A stretch of DNA of 8,996 nt from Planctomycetota bacterium (lineage in GTDB: Bacteria; Planctomycetota; Phycisphaerae; UBA1845): the NCBI GenBank assembly GCA_024277835.1, contig JAJRUK010000074.1, positions 1 through 8,996 of the forward strand. Reading direction: 5' to 3'. Positions 1 through 6,589 of the stretch are shown here, piece after piece (the first letter of the stretch is position 1; the number at the start of each line of letters is the position of its first letter). The position numbers were made by a program, and so were the translations under genes. The notes beneath the pieces are model-generated. The model searched no databases and was not told the DNA's origin. It saw only the letters and a program-made list of their open reading frames with translations.

Positions 1-1281
1 ATATGGATGAGCACTCAAGGTACGCTGAGGTATCTGGGTGTCGTCTCACCATTCTACGCGCCACCCGAGTCGCCCAGCGAAGAGCCTGATTGGACGCCAC
101 TGTTCAAGGCGGCGCGCCTTGACTTCGAGACCACGGTGGACACCGATCCCGTATGGACGCCCAACGTCAATACGGATTTGCGGCGGGCTTGGAAGGTGAA
201 GACGTTGCCACCATCCAGCGTCGAGTTGCACGTGGAAGCAGCATCTTTTCGAGGTCGCCCAGTCTATTTCGATGTGCGCTGGCCGTGGATAGAACCTCCC
301 GCTCAGTCAGCCAAAACGCCACCCGGCACGCTTTCGCAGGCGAATCGCATCGTCCAAATTCTTTGGTTTCCCATATGCATGATCGGTGCGGTTTTGTTGG
401 CACGACGCAACGTACAGATCGGTCGCGCGGATCGCAGTACCGCGACTCTGCTCGGGTTCGTTGTTTTCGCGAGCAACTTATTGGCTTGGCTCTTTTCTGC
501 TCATCATGTGGGTACGGGTGCGGAGATCGGCCTGATTCTGACCATCGTGGCCCGAGGGTTGTTGGATGGCGCGCTTGTGTGGGTCGTGTATCTCGCCATC
601 GAACCCTATTTCCGAAAAATTTGGCCGCGATGGCTTGTCTCCTGGGTCCGCCTGTTTGATGGACGCTTGCGCGATCCGCTGGTTGGCCGAGACATTCTGG
701 TCGGGGCGATCTTCGGGGTTCTTGGTGCCTTGCTGAGCGACTTGTACACCTTGGTGCCTAGCTGGCTGGGATTGGAATCAACTGTTCAGAACACGATCAA
801 CCGGTACTTGGAAATCCACCAGTCCATGGAAATCGCGTCGCTTGCCGGACTTCGGCAACAAGTGGCCCAGATGTTTCGTATTCCCGGCGGCGAGATCTTC
901 AACGACCTGATCGGCGTGATGATGTTACTTCTACTGCGAATCGTCTTGAGACGGAACTGGCTCGCTTACATCGGTTGGGTCGTCCTGGGTGTTCTCCTGT
1001 TCAACCCCGCCTCGGGGTTATTGTACCTCGATCTGACGCTTGTCCTGGTACAGATGCTCGTTGGCGTTTTCCTATTGGTCCGTTTCGGGTTGCTCGCGTT
1101 GCTCATGAGTACTGCCATGACCAGTGTCCTGGAGAGCGCGGCCATTACACCGAACCTCTCGGCCTGGTACTCGGGCGACATGCTGGTCATGCTCGCCGTG
1201 GTCGCGCTGATCGTGATCTATGCGGTGAAGACCTCGCTCGGCGGTCGTTCGCTGCTTGGCCCCGGTCTACTCGAAGACTGA
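1..1281 (+). CDS. Polytopic membrane protein, probable C-terminal part of a serine/threonine-kinase-type protein (5' partial)
   Basis: The reading frame is open to the left edge, so the gene probably begins outside the window; the first ATG inside is at 7. Counting from that ATG, residues 1-115 are soluble and rich in W and P. About eight hydrophobic segments follow, near residues 116-132, 147-165, 174-197, 229-246, 300-315, 317-335, 338-357 and 391-407. The stretch LARRNVQIGRADR (131-143), then AHHV (165-168) and PLVGRDILVGA (224-234), resembles the membrane tail that I recall following the kinase domain in many acidobacterial and planctomycete protein kinases. No kinase motif (HRD, DFG, P-loop) is visible here, so the kinase link is a family-resemblance inference. 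The protein would sit in the cytoplasmic membrane. It ends at TGA 1279-1281, about 60 bases before a terminator-like hairpin. It could instead be a stand-alone membrane protein. Confidence 0.6.
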   Translation: MWMSTQGTLRYLGVVSPFYAPPESPSEEPDWTPLFKAARLDFETTVDTDPVWTPNVNTDLRRAWKVKTLPPSSVELHVEAASFRGRPVYFDVRWPWIEPPAQSAKTPPGTLSQANRIVQILWFPICMIGAVLLARRNVQIGRADRSTATLLGFVVFASNLLAWLFSAHHVGTGAEIGLILTIVARGLLDGALVWVVYLAIEPYFRKIWPRWLVSWVRLFDGRLRDPLVGRDILVGAIFGVLGALLSDLYTLVPSWLGLESTVQNTINRYLEIHQSMEIASLAGLRQQVAQMFRIPGGEIFNDLIGVMMLLLLRIVLRRNWLAYIGWVVLGVLLFNPASGLLYLDLTLVLVQMLVGVFLLVRFGLLALLMSTAMTSVLESAAITPNLSAWYSGDMLVMLAVVALIVIYAVKTSLGGRSLLGPGLLED

Positions 1282-1339
1282 CGCATCGCCGAATGAATTT
1301 GGCGATCACCCGGTGGATGGGCAGGCAGCTTCTTCGGGG

Positions 1340-1366
1340 ATGCCGCGTCAACGTCGTGGCGTTTTT
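1340..1366 (+). terminator. Probable intrinsic terminator after the membrane-protein gene
   Basis: The stem GCCGCG (1342-1347) pairs with CGTGGC (1355-1360), including one G-U pair, around a 7-base loop. It can be extended by weaker pairs at 1339-1341. It is followed at once by G and five T (1361-1366). It lies about 60 bases past the stop at 1281 and before the tRNA promoter, where a terminator would be expected. The stem is short, so efficiency is uncertain. Confidence 0.5.
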
Positions 1367-1523
1367 GAAACGGGATCGCGGCAGGTGATGTATCAGCCGA
1401 TGCCCCGGACTTCGGTGTATTTCGGATAGAAATCTGGGTTTTTCGATGCTTGTCCATCGTTCCAACCTCGTGTAAGATGCCGCGACTTGGTGGAAACGGC
1501 TGCCGCCTCACCGATGTTGTAGT

Positions 1524-1551
1524 CTGAATTGGTGAAGAAAAGTCGTATAAG
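1524..1551 (+). promoter_or_regulatory. Candidate sigma70-type promoter for tRNA-Gly
   Basis: A TATAAG -10-like box is at 1546-1551, with CTGAAT (1524-1529) 16 bases upstream as a weak -35 box (3 of 6 matches). Transcription would start near 1558, about 13 bases before the mature tRNA 5' end. A GC-rich stretch (GGCGGCC) follows the -10 box, as in many stable-RNA promoters. The -10 box is the persuasive part. Confidence 0.4.
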
Positions 1552-1570
1552 GCGGCCAAAAACCGCATTT

Positions 1571-1642
1571 GCGGGTGTAGCTCAGTGGTAGAGCGTCACG
1601 TTGCCAACGTGAATGTCGTCGGTTCGAATCCGATCACCCGCT
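1571..1642 (+). tRNA. tRNA-Gly (anticodon GCC)
   Basis: All cloverleaf parts can be read. The acceptor stem GCGGGTG (1571-1577) pairs with CACCCGC (1635-1641), and T 1642 is the discriminator base. The D arm is GCTC/GAGC (1580-1583/1591-1594) with loop AGTGGTA. The anticodon stem TCACG/CGTGA (1596-1600/1608-1612) encloses loop TTGCCAA, giving anticodon GCC, which decodes GGC and GGU. The T stem GTCGG/CCGAT (1618-1622/1630-1634) encloses loop TTCGAAT. The 3' CCA is not encoded (TTC follows), so it must be added by the nucleotidyltransferase. It stands alone, convergent with glpD. Confidence 0.97.
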
Positions 1643-1725
1643 TTCTTCTTTCCATCGCGCTTGCGGTGGAACTCCCCCCACGCAGGTGGTCTCCGAGGCG
1701 AGCTTGGTGTTGGCTTCGTAGCGTG

Positions 1726-3402
1726 CTATGCGCAGGCTGCGACGTTGGTTCCGTCGAGTTTCGAGGCATAGTCTCGGATGGCGTTGCTGTCGGCGTCGAA
1801 CTCAGCTCGAATAGATCCGAGCTCTTCGTCCGCCCGTCGCTCATCCCATTCCATTGTCTTCGCAATAAGCGGAAGGATTTCTTCGATGGCGGCGAGCGTT
1901 TGGCGACCGGCGAGGAAGTACATCGAGGTTCGCCTTTTGACGAGGTCCAGCAAATGCGAAACCCACTCGGTCTCGCACAGGTAGAGCAGCTCGGCGGGGC
2001 TGTAGGGCAAACCGTCGAAGAGTCGGCGACCTAGCGATGCATCTTGGACGACTTTTGCCGCCATGGACGTCGCCTCCGGGCCGTACAGTCGAATCCAGTG
2101 ATCGAGTACGTCATCGGCAACGCGTCGCCCGTTCAACTGTCGCACGAGTTCGCCCCGGGTTCGCTCGCCTTCTTCCTTCGAGATCGCAGGCCAAAGAGGC
2201 TGGGTCCGAAGACGCTGGCGTAGTCCGGTCGGCACCTCCGATCGGCCGAGAAGTTCCACGATTTTATCCACGCTTTTTTCCGCCATCGCGCGAAACGTCG
2301 TCAGCTTTCCGCCGGTGATGGTGATGAGGTTTTGTTGCGTGTCGGTGGTGACTTCGTGTTTTCGCGATAGTTCGTTCTCCGATTCGCCGTCCTGGATTAC
2401 GATCGGGCGTACGCCTGCGTACGCACCTGTGATGTCCGCCGTCGTCATTTCGAGACCCGGGAAGAAATGCCTGAAGCTCTCGAAAAGGTCCGCGACTTCC
2501 CACTTGCTCGGGCGGATGTCGCGAAGGTCGCCGTCGAAATGGGACTCGGTGGTGCCGACGATGATTTTCGTCTGCCAGGGGATCGCCCAGAGCGATCGAC
2601 CGTCGCGGATGCTGCGAATGATGATCGCGTCGTTCCCGAAGGCCGGATCGCGATTTACGAGAATATGGGTTCCCTTGACCCACATGAGATCCATCGCGCT
2701 TGTCCTGAGCATCTTCGCCGTCTTTGGCGACCAGGGGCCCGTTGCGTTGACCAAGACCCTCGTGCGAACGTGGATCGTGTTGCGCTCATTGTCAGAAGAC
2801 AGCGACATACGCCAGTGATCTCCGTCAAACTCGGCGCTCTCAACGTGTGTATAGTTATGGACCGTAGCGCCTGCCGCCTCTGCGGTGCGCAGCGTTGAAA
2901 CGACCATGCGGGCGTCGTTGGCCTGTGCATCCCAAAAGCAAACGCCGAAACGATGGGGGATGAGTTTCGGGTAGAGTCGCGCGAGAAGCGACGCACTCAT
3001 TACGAGCGACCGTCGACCACCGCGCCGGCGCTCGATCAGGCCATACGCCTGAACGCCGATGATCGTACACAACCACCTGGCGAACTGATGACTCTCATAG
3101 GGGATGACGAATCTCAGCGGCGAGACCAAGTTCGGCGCGATACGATTCAATAGCCGATCGCGCTCGACAAGCCCTTCCCATACGAGTCGAAACTGCGCGT
3201 GCTCAAGGTATCGCAATCCACCGTGGATCAGCTTTGACGTAACATGACTCGTCCCCGATGCGAAATCGTGCGAGTCGATGAGCATCGTGCTGAGTCCGCG
3301 CATCGCCGCGTCGCGCGCAACGCCTGCACCCGTAATTCCGCCGCCCAAGACCAGGCAGTCGGTCTCGATCGGTTTGCTTTTGTGGACCCGAAGTGTCGTC
3401 AT
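1726..3402 (-). CDS. glpD: Aerobic (FAD-dependent) glycerol-3-phosphate dehydrogenase
   Basis: GlpD oxidises sn-glycerol 3-phosphate to dihydroxyacetone phosphate at the inner face of the cytoplasmic membrane and passes electrons through FAD to quinone. The 558-residue length fits the family. The N-terminal Rossmann dinucleotide motif GGGITGAG is at residues 20-27, followed by the family stretch TSKLIHGGLRYLEH (55-68). NATGPW (219-224) and ITGGKLTTFR (362-371) are typical of the FAD-binding fold. The C-terminal helical domain of GlpD enzymes covers roughly 400-540 (e.g. ETEWVSHLLDLVKRR, 477-491). The start is the ATG at 3402, with a weak GAGG ribosome site 9 bases upstream. It lies 34 bases downstream of the aminotransferase gene on the same strand, so co-transcription is likely. 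No glpK, glpF or glpR is visible. No terminator is evident between its stop and the convergent tRNA. Confidence 0.95.
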   Translation of the reverse strand: MTTLRVHKSKPIETDCLVLGGGITGAGVARDAAMRGLSTMLIDSHDFASGTSHVTSKLIHGGLRYLEHAQFRLVWEGLVERDRLLNRIAPNLVSPLRFVIPYESHQFARWLCTIIGVQAYGLIERRRGGRRSLVMSASLLARLYPKLIPHRFGVCFWDAQANDARMVVSTLRTAEAAGATVHNYTHVESAEFDGDHWRMSLSSDNERNTIHVRTRVLVNATGPWSPKTAKMLRTSAMDLMWVKGTHILVNRDPAFGNDAIIIRSIRDGRSLWAIPWQTKIIVGTTESHFDGDLRDIRPSKWEVADLFESFRHFFPGLEMTTADITGAYAGVRPIVIQDGESENELSRKHEVTTDTQQNLITITGGKLTTFRAMAEKSVDKIVELLGRSEVPTGLRQRLRTQPLWPAISKEEGERTRGELVRQLNGRRVADDVLDHWIRLYGPEATSMAAKVVQDASLGRRLFDGLPYSPAELLYLCETEWVSHLLDLVKRRTSMYFLAGRQTLAAIEEILPLIAKTMEWDERRADEELGSIRAEFDADSNAIRDYASKLDGTNVAACA

Positions 3403-3436
3403 GAAGATGCGCCTCGGCCACGCCGTTTCATCGGCG

Positions 3437-4723
3437 TCAGGATGATGGGCTACCCATCGCGGCGATCTCGCCGGCTGCTCCTATCACTTTTCGGAATGCG
3501 CTCGCGTACTGATCCAGCAGTTCCCGGTCGGCCGACGGAAACGACGGCAGTTGAAGGACGGCATTATTCGCGCGAACGGTCTTTGGAAGCGTATCGGGTC
3601 TGTAGGTCGGCAACGACGCTCGCGGGAGATGCCCAAGTCTTGCGATCTCGATAAATTTGTCCTCGGTGAAGACCGGCTGTTGATGCAGGAGGGGGTATCG
3701 CGGTCCGACGACCTCGCATCCTTCCGCCTGAAGCGCATTGACCAGTTGATCCGTGGTCAGCCCTGTCCTGGATTCGATGTTTTGCACGAGATACAGAAAG
3801 TAAACGCGGTCGATCCCGTCAGGTGCGAGGAATGTATTCAACCCAAGCGGCTCGAGTCGTCGCGACAGGTAATTAAGGTTCTCGTTGCGACGCGCGTTAC
3901 GCTGCGGGAAGTGCTTGAGCTGAACGCGCGCGATTGCGGCGGACATCGGCGAGATACGATGTTTCAGTCCGAACCCGGTCCCCGCAAACCGCCTCGCGGG
4001 CGTTTTCATGGGGAGGATGCGCTCGAAGTGGCCTAAGCACTGGGCGTGCTCGAAGATCGCGTCGTCGTTGGTGACGAGGATTCCGCCCTCGCCGGCGGGG
4101 GCAAGCTTGTTTGTCTGCAAACTAAACACCGCCGCGTCGCCGAGGGTTCCACAATGGCGACCCCGCCACTTCGCGCCGTGAGCATGCGAGGCGTCTTCAA
4201 AGACCTTCAGGTTGTGTCGTTTCGCGATGTCTAGCAGGCGATCCATCTTCGAGGGCATGCCCCAAAGATGAACAATAACGATTGCCTTGGTCTTTGGCGT
4301 GATCTTTTTCTCGACGTCGTCAGGGTCAAGCCCAAGTTGTTCGGATTCGGTTTCGCAGAAGACCGGGACCGCGCCACACCAGAGCACCGGCATGACCGAG
4401 GCCCAGTAAGTCGCAGACGGGACGATGACTTCGTCGCCTGGCTGCAGGTTGAATGCGTGCAGCGCCGCGAAAATGCCGGACGTACCGTTGCAGCATGCGA
4501 GGGCATGCTTGACGCCCAGGAACTCGCGGTAGTCGCTTTCCAGTGCCTGCGCGACCGGATGGATCGATAGCTCACCCGAGCGAAGAATCTCCGTAACAAC
4601 ATCGACTTCCTCATCCGTGATGATGGGCCAACGGTTGGCGTCGGCGATTCGCGCGGGGTCCATCGTGACCGCCGGTCGCCCACCAAGGATCGCGGGCCGG
4701 TCCGTTGTCGCTGTGTTACTCAT
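3437..4723 (-). CDS. DegT/DnrJ/EryC1/StrS-family PLP aminotransferase
   Basis: This 428-residue fold-type I aminotransferase belongs to the family that transfers an amino group (usually from Glu or Gln) to keto-sugars, keto-cyclitols or related substrates. The opening AILGGRPAVT (11-20) and ITDEEVDVV (35-43) are typical. GDEVIVPSATYWAS is at 96-109. FEDASHAHGA (175-184) holds D177, expected to contact the PLP pyridine nitrogen. SLQTNKLAPAGEGG (201-214) holds K206, the expected Schiff-base lysine, followed by the conserved GEGG. The N-terminal GG-x-P element and the SLQ-x-x-K form recall the AHBA-synthase/inosose-aminotransferase-like branch rather than WecE-type sugar enzymes; this is from memory of motifs. 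The start ATG at 4723 has GGAG seven bases upstream (4731-4734). It heads a probable two-gene unit with glpD. Its substrate cannot be named. Confidence 0.9.
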   Translation of the reverse strand: MSNTATTDRPAILGGRPAVTMDPARIADANRWPIITDEEVDVVTEILRSGELSIHPVAQALESDYREFLGVKHALACCNGTSGIFAALHAFNLQPGDEVIVPSATYWASVMPVLWCGAVPVFCETESEQLGLDPDDVEKKITPKTKAIVIVHLWGMPSKMDRLLDIAKRHNLKVFEDASHAHGAKWRGRHCGTLGDAAVFSLQTNKLAPAGEGGILVTNDDAIFEHAQCLGHFERILPMKTPARRFAGTGFGLKHRISPMSAAIARVQLKHFPQRNARRNENLNYLSRRLEPLGLNTFLAPDGIDRVYFLYLVQNIESRTGLTTDQLVNALQAEGCEVVGPRYPLLHQQPVFTEDKFIEIARLGHLPRASLPTYRPDTLPKTVRANNAVLQLPSFPSADRELLDQYASAFRKVIGAAGEIAAMGSPSS

Positions 4724-4810
4724 CTATCAACTCCGCACCACTCAGATTCAGTCGGATCGCATGCGCCCCTGTCGTCGATGCGCTTACGTTTCGGGTCGCG
4801 ACCTTCGTTT

Positions 4811-4839
4811 ATCGTAAATGCATGCGGCGAGGGCGGCAA
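4811..4839 (-). promoter_or_regulatory. Candidate sigma70-type promoter for the degT-glpD pair
   Basis: Read on the minus strand, TTGCCG (4834-4839) is the -35-like box and TACGAT (4811-4816) the -10-like box, separated by exactly 17 bases; each matches consensus at 4 of 6 positions. Transcription would start near 4804, leaving a leader of about 80 bases before the ATG at 4723. The rest of the 216-base gap between the pilZ-type gene and this aminotransferase holds a G-rich, low-complexity stretch and no gene. Confidence 0.4.
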
Positions 4840-4939
4840 GGCGCGAGGCGGGTTCGCAAGGGCGGGCGATGGAATGAGAGTCGGTCGATTGACTCGGGAT
4901 CAACGGGGGGGCTGCTTCCTCTGACCTGAAACGGCGTCC

Positions 4940-5311
4940 CTAATAGGTCTTGATGAACTGAACCCCGACGCTGTGGAGCGAGCCTTCCGTCATTTGGCAG
5001 TGTGCGACGATCCCGTCGATGATGGGCTTTCCCGGCAGCACGTCCAGCCTCGCCCGAAGCATCGCGCCGGGATGGATGTACTGGCGAAACACAAACCCGA
5101 ACCCACTCGTCGAGATGTCGGTCGTCTCGACGTGAATCTCGCGAACGCCACGATCCCGGTGGGGCTCATCGATGACCCAGATCGTCAATTCAGCCTTCCA
5201 AGGGTATCTTGCTCGGTAACGCCGGTCGATGCCAGAGGCGTCGAGTTCTTCACGAAGCTCGTTAAAGACCTCAATTCCCGAGGCTGTTGGATTTGGGATA
5301 TCGGTATTCAT
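4940..5311 (-). CDS. PilZ-domain protein (probable cyclic-di-GMP receptor)
   Basis: This is a small single-domain cytosolic protein of 123 residues from the ATG at 5311; an in-frame GTG at 5329 would add six residues. Neither start has a strong ribosome site, so ATG is preferred only by codon type. Counting from the GTG, the two PilZ signature motifs are both present and properly spaced: RxxxR as R37-YRA-R41, and D/NxSxxG as DISTSG (71-76). A beta-rich body ends in GVQFIKTY, the usual last strand of the domain. An acidic helix (about 18-34) precedes RxxxR. PilZ domains bind cyclic di-GMP and transmit the signal to motility, exopolysaccharide or other outputs, but a lone domain gives no clue to the partner. 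It lies 147 bases downstream of the HNH gene on the same strand. Confidence 0.85.
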   Translation of the reverse strand: MNTDIPNPTASGIEVFNELREELDASGIDRRYRARYPWKAELTIWVIDEPHRDRGVREIHVETTDISTSGFGFVFRQYIHPGAMLRARLDVLPGKPIIDGIVAHCQMTEGSLHSVGVQFIKTY

Positions 5312-5430
5312 TGTTCTTGGTTTGCACACCCGCGAAGACTTTCGGAGTGCGCGAAGTAAGACCCCGCACGGTTTCAGGAAATTCGACGACTCAAAGGAAA
5401 ACCCGTACCGCTGCCCGTTCTCTTTCTTCG

Positions 5431-5446
5431 GCGAACGTGCGCTCGC
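5431..5446 (-). other. Short hairpin between the HNH and PilZ genes
   Basis: On the minus strand GCGAGC and GTTCGC pair (six pairs, one G-U) around the four-base loop GCAC, starting about 13 bases after the HNH stop. No T-run follows in either direction, so it is not a textbook terminator. It could still attenuate transcription or protect the 3' end. Nothing else is recognisable in the gap 5312-5458. Confidence 0.25.
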
Positions 5447-5458
5447 GATTGAGACGAT

Positions 5459-6085
5459 TTACTTCAGCTCAACGTCCCAGTACGCAGCGTCTAGGAATTG
5501 TCGCCATGAGGCGTAGCGATCGTCGGACAGCGTGACCGATACGGCAGGGTTTCGCTTGGGTTTGACCGGTTTGCGAATGAGGTGCATGTGGGCCTGCTTG
5601 GGTGTGCGTCCACCCTTTCGTACATTACAGGACGTGCATGCGCAGACGATGTTCTCCCAGCTTGCTCCGCCACCCTGCGAACGGGGCAGCACATGGTCAA
5701 GACTGAGCTTCGACGTGTTGAACGTCTTCCCGCAATACTGACACGTATTCGCGTCGCGAGCGAACAAGTTTCGCCGGTTGAACTTGACGCCCTGGCGCGG
5801 AAGTCGAGCGAATGTGAGAACACGGATAATGCGCGGAACGGCAACGTGTGAGCGAACGGTTCGAACCCAGTCGTACTTGTGGGCTTCGAACTCGTGCCGA
5901 AAAGCGCTAAGCTCTGCCCAATCCGCAAAGTCGTAGGAAGTGTATCGACCGTCCTCGACGCTGAGGACTTCTGCCACCGGGTTGTCCCGCCGGTCACGTT
6001 TGCAAAGAAGCAGAAACGCTCGCCGCGCACTGACCACGCGGAGCGCCATGTAATGCGCGTTTAGAAGCAGGACGCGACCGTCCAG
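5459..6085 (-). CDS. HNH endonuclease-family protein
   Basis: The protein has the HNH (beta-beta-alpha metal) nuclease fold with a zinc-binding frame. Numbered from the family-conserved LDGRVLLLN segment (Leu1 = CTG at 6085), CQYC is at 115-118, LDHVLPRSQGG at 129-139 with D130 and H131, WENIV with N145, and CTSCN at 150-154. The four Cys (115, 118, 150, 153) form the likely structural zinc site, and H131, N145 and N154 the HNH core. The N-terminal half with TSYDFADWAEL and the end AYWDVELK fit a nuclease-like family I recall as common in planctomycetes; its biological role is not known to me. The start is unresolved. The frame is open upstream to a GTG at 6271, but that lies before the promoter. 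There is no in-frame ATG, GTG or TTG between the promoter and an ATG at 6049, which would remove the first conserved strand. The coordinate given uses the CTG and may shift. Confidence 0.85.
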   Translation of the reverse strand: MDGRVLLLNAHYMALRVVSARRAFLLLCKRDRRDNPVAEVLSVEDGRYTSYDFADWAELSAFRHEFEAHKYDWVRTVRSHVAVPRIIRVLTFARLPRQGVKFNRRNLFARDANTCQYCGKTFNTSKLSLDHVLPRSQGGGASWENIVCACTSCNVRKGGRTPKQAHMHLIRKPVKPKRNPAVSVTLSDDRYASWRQFLDAAYWDVELK

Positions 6086-6190
6086 ACCACTCGGTTGTGC
6101 GATACACGTCGATGCGAAGACGCGACTCCTTTCTGTACAGGTCGCCCCGGGATGAGGACGTAAACCAAGAAAAACCTTAGAACCAGCCTC

Positions 6191-6219
6191 ATTATACCGA
6201 GCGAAATGGCGAGATACAA
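6191..6219 (-). promoter_or_regulatory. Strong sigma70-type promoter for the HNH gene
   Basis: On the minus strand TTGTAT (6214-6219) and a perfect TATAAT (6191-6196) are separated by exactly 17 bases. Transcription would start near 6184. The promoter lies inside the long open frame that reaches a GTG at 6271, so that upstream GTG could not be translated from this transcript. An AAAGGAG ribosome-site-like sequence follows on the transcript near 6125-6135. Confidence 0.7.
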
Positions 6220-6452
6220 TGTTTTTTCTGTGAGCAAGTGTCAGCACGATCGTGCAGCCGAGGTCAAACACGACCAGAATCGCCGTTATCAGCGAGTTTG
6301 AGGCCCTCGGGTGTCTAGATTTGCGAAACTCGTGTGATTTTGGCTTTATCGGACGGTTCGGCGGAGGACGGCCTATGCCTGATACTTAAAGCGACCTTTC
6401 AGACCCACCGACGATACCTGCATATAGGGCTTTGCCGGAAACGTAAGCAAAA

Positions 6453-6546
6453 CGGACCAGTCCGCCCGTGGGGGGCGAAGCGCGCAGCCCTGCAACAATT
6501 GTGGCCCGGGGTTCCAGTCCGTAAGAACGCCGACGAGATGTCGGTG
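6453..6546 (+). other. Hairpin-rich leader upstream of the radical SAM gene
   Basis: The 318-base gap 6272-6589 holds no credible gene. Its right half can form several hairpins in a plus-strand transcript. CGGA/TCCG is at 6453-6456/6461-6464. CGCCC/GGGCG is at 6463-6467/6473-6477 and overlaps the first, so the two compete at their edges. ACAATTGT at 6495-6502 is a perfect palindrome. CGCCGAC/GTCGGTG is at 6528-6534/6540-6546 (seven pairs, one G-U), ending about 30 bases before the ribosome site. No known riboswitch consensus could be matched by eye, and no convincing promoter was found for the downstream gene. Confidence 0.3.
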
Positions 6547-6589
6547 CCACACAACTTTTGGATAGGCCCGCAAGAAGAGGCACACGAAC

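Noticed and set aside
1285..1306. Inverted repeat ATCGCC/GGCGAT with a 10-base loop just after the membrane-protein stop.
   Set aside because: The stem is six pairs with no T-run behind it; the hairpin at 1340-1366 with five T is the better terminator candidate.
1571..1642. tRNA-Gly as an attachment site for an integrated element.
   Set aside because: No integrase gene and no direct repeat of the tRNA 3' end was found within the window.
1643..1725. Hairpin-like sequence between the tRNA and glpD (TGCG-TGG against CCACGCA).
   Set aside because: The stem is bulged and no T-run follows it on either strand, so it is not claimed as a bidirectional terminator.
2264..2898. Several open frames of 100-170 codons overlapping glpD on both strands.
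   Set aside because: They are shadows of glpD; the glpD frame carries the recognisable FAD and substrate motifs throughout.
6470..6550. Possible cobalamin or SAM riboswitch ahead of the B12-type radical SAM gene (GCCCTGCAAC and later GTGCCAC looked suggestive).
   Set aside because: The order and spacing of the conserved boxes do not fit: there is no GCCACTG B12 box in the right context and no kink-turn of a SAM-I switch. Only a generic hairpin-rich leader is supported.
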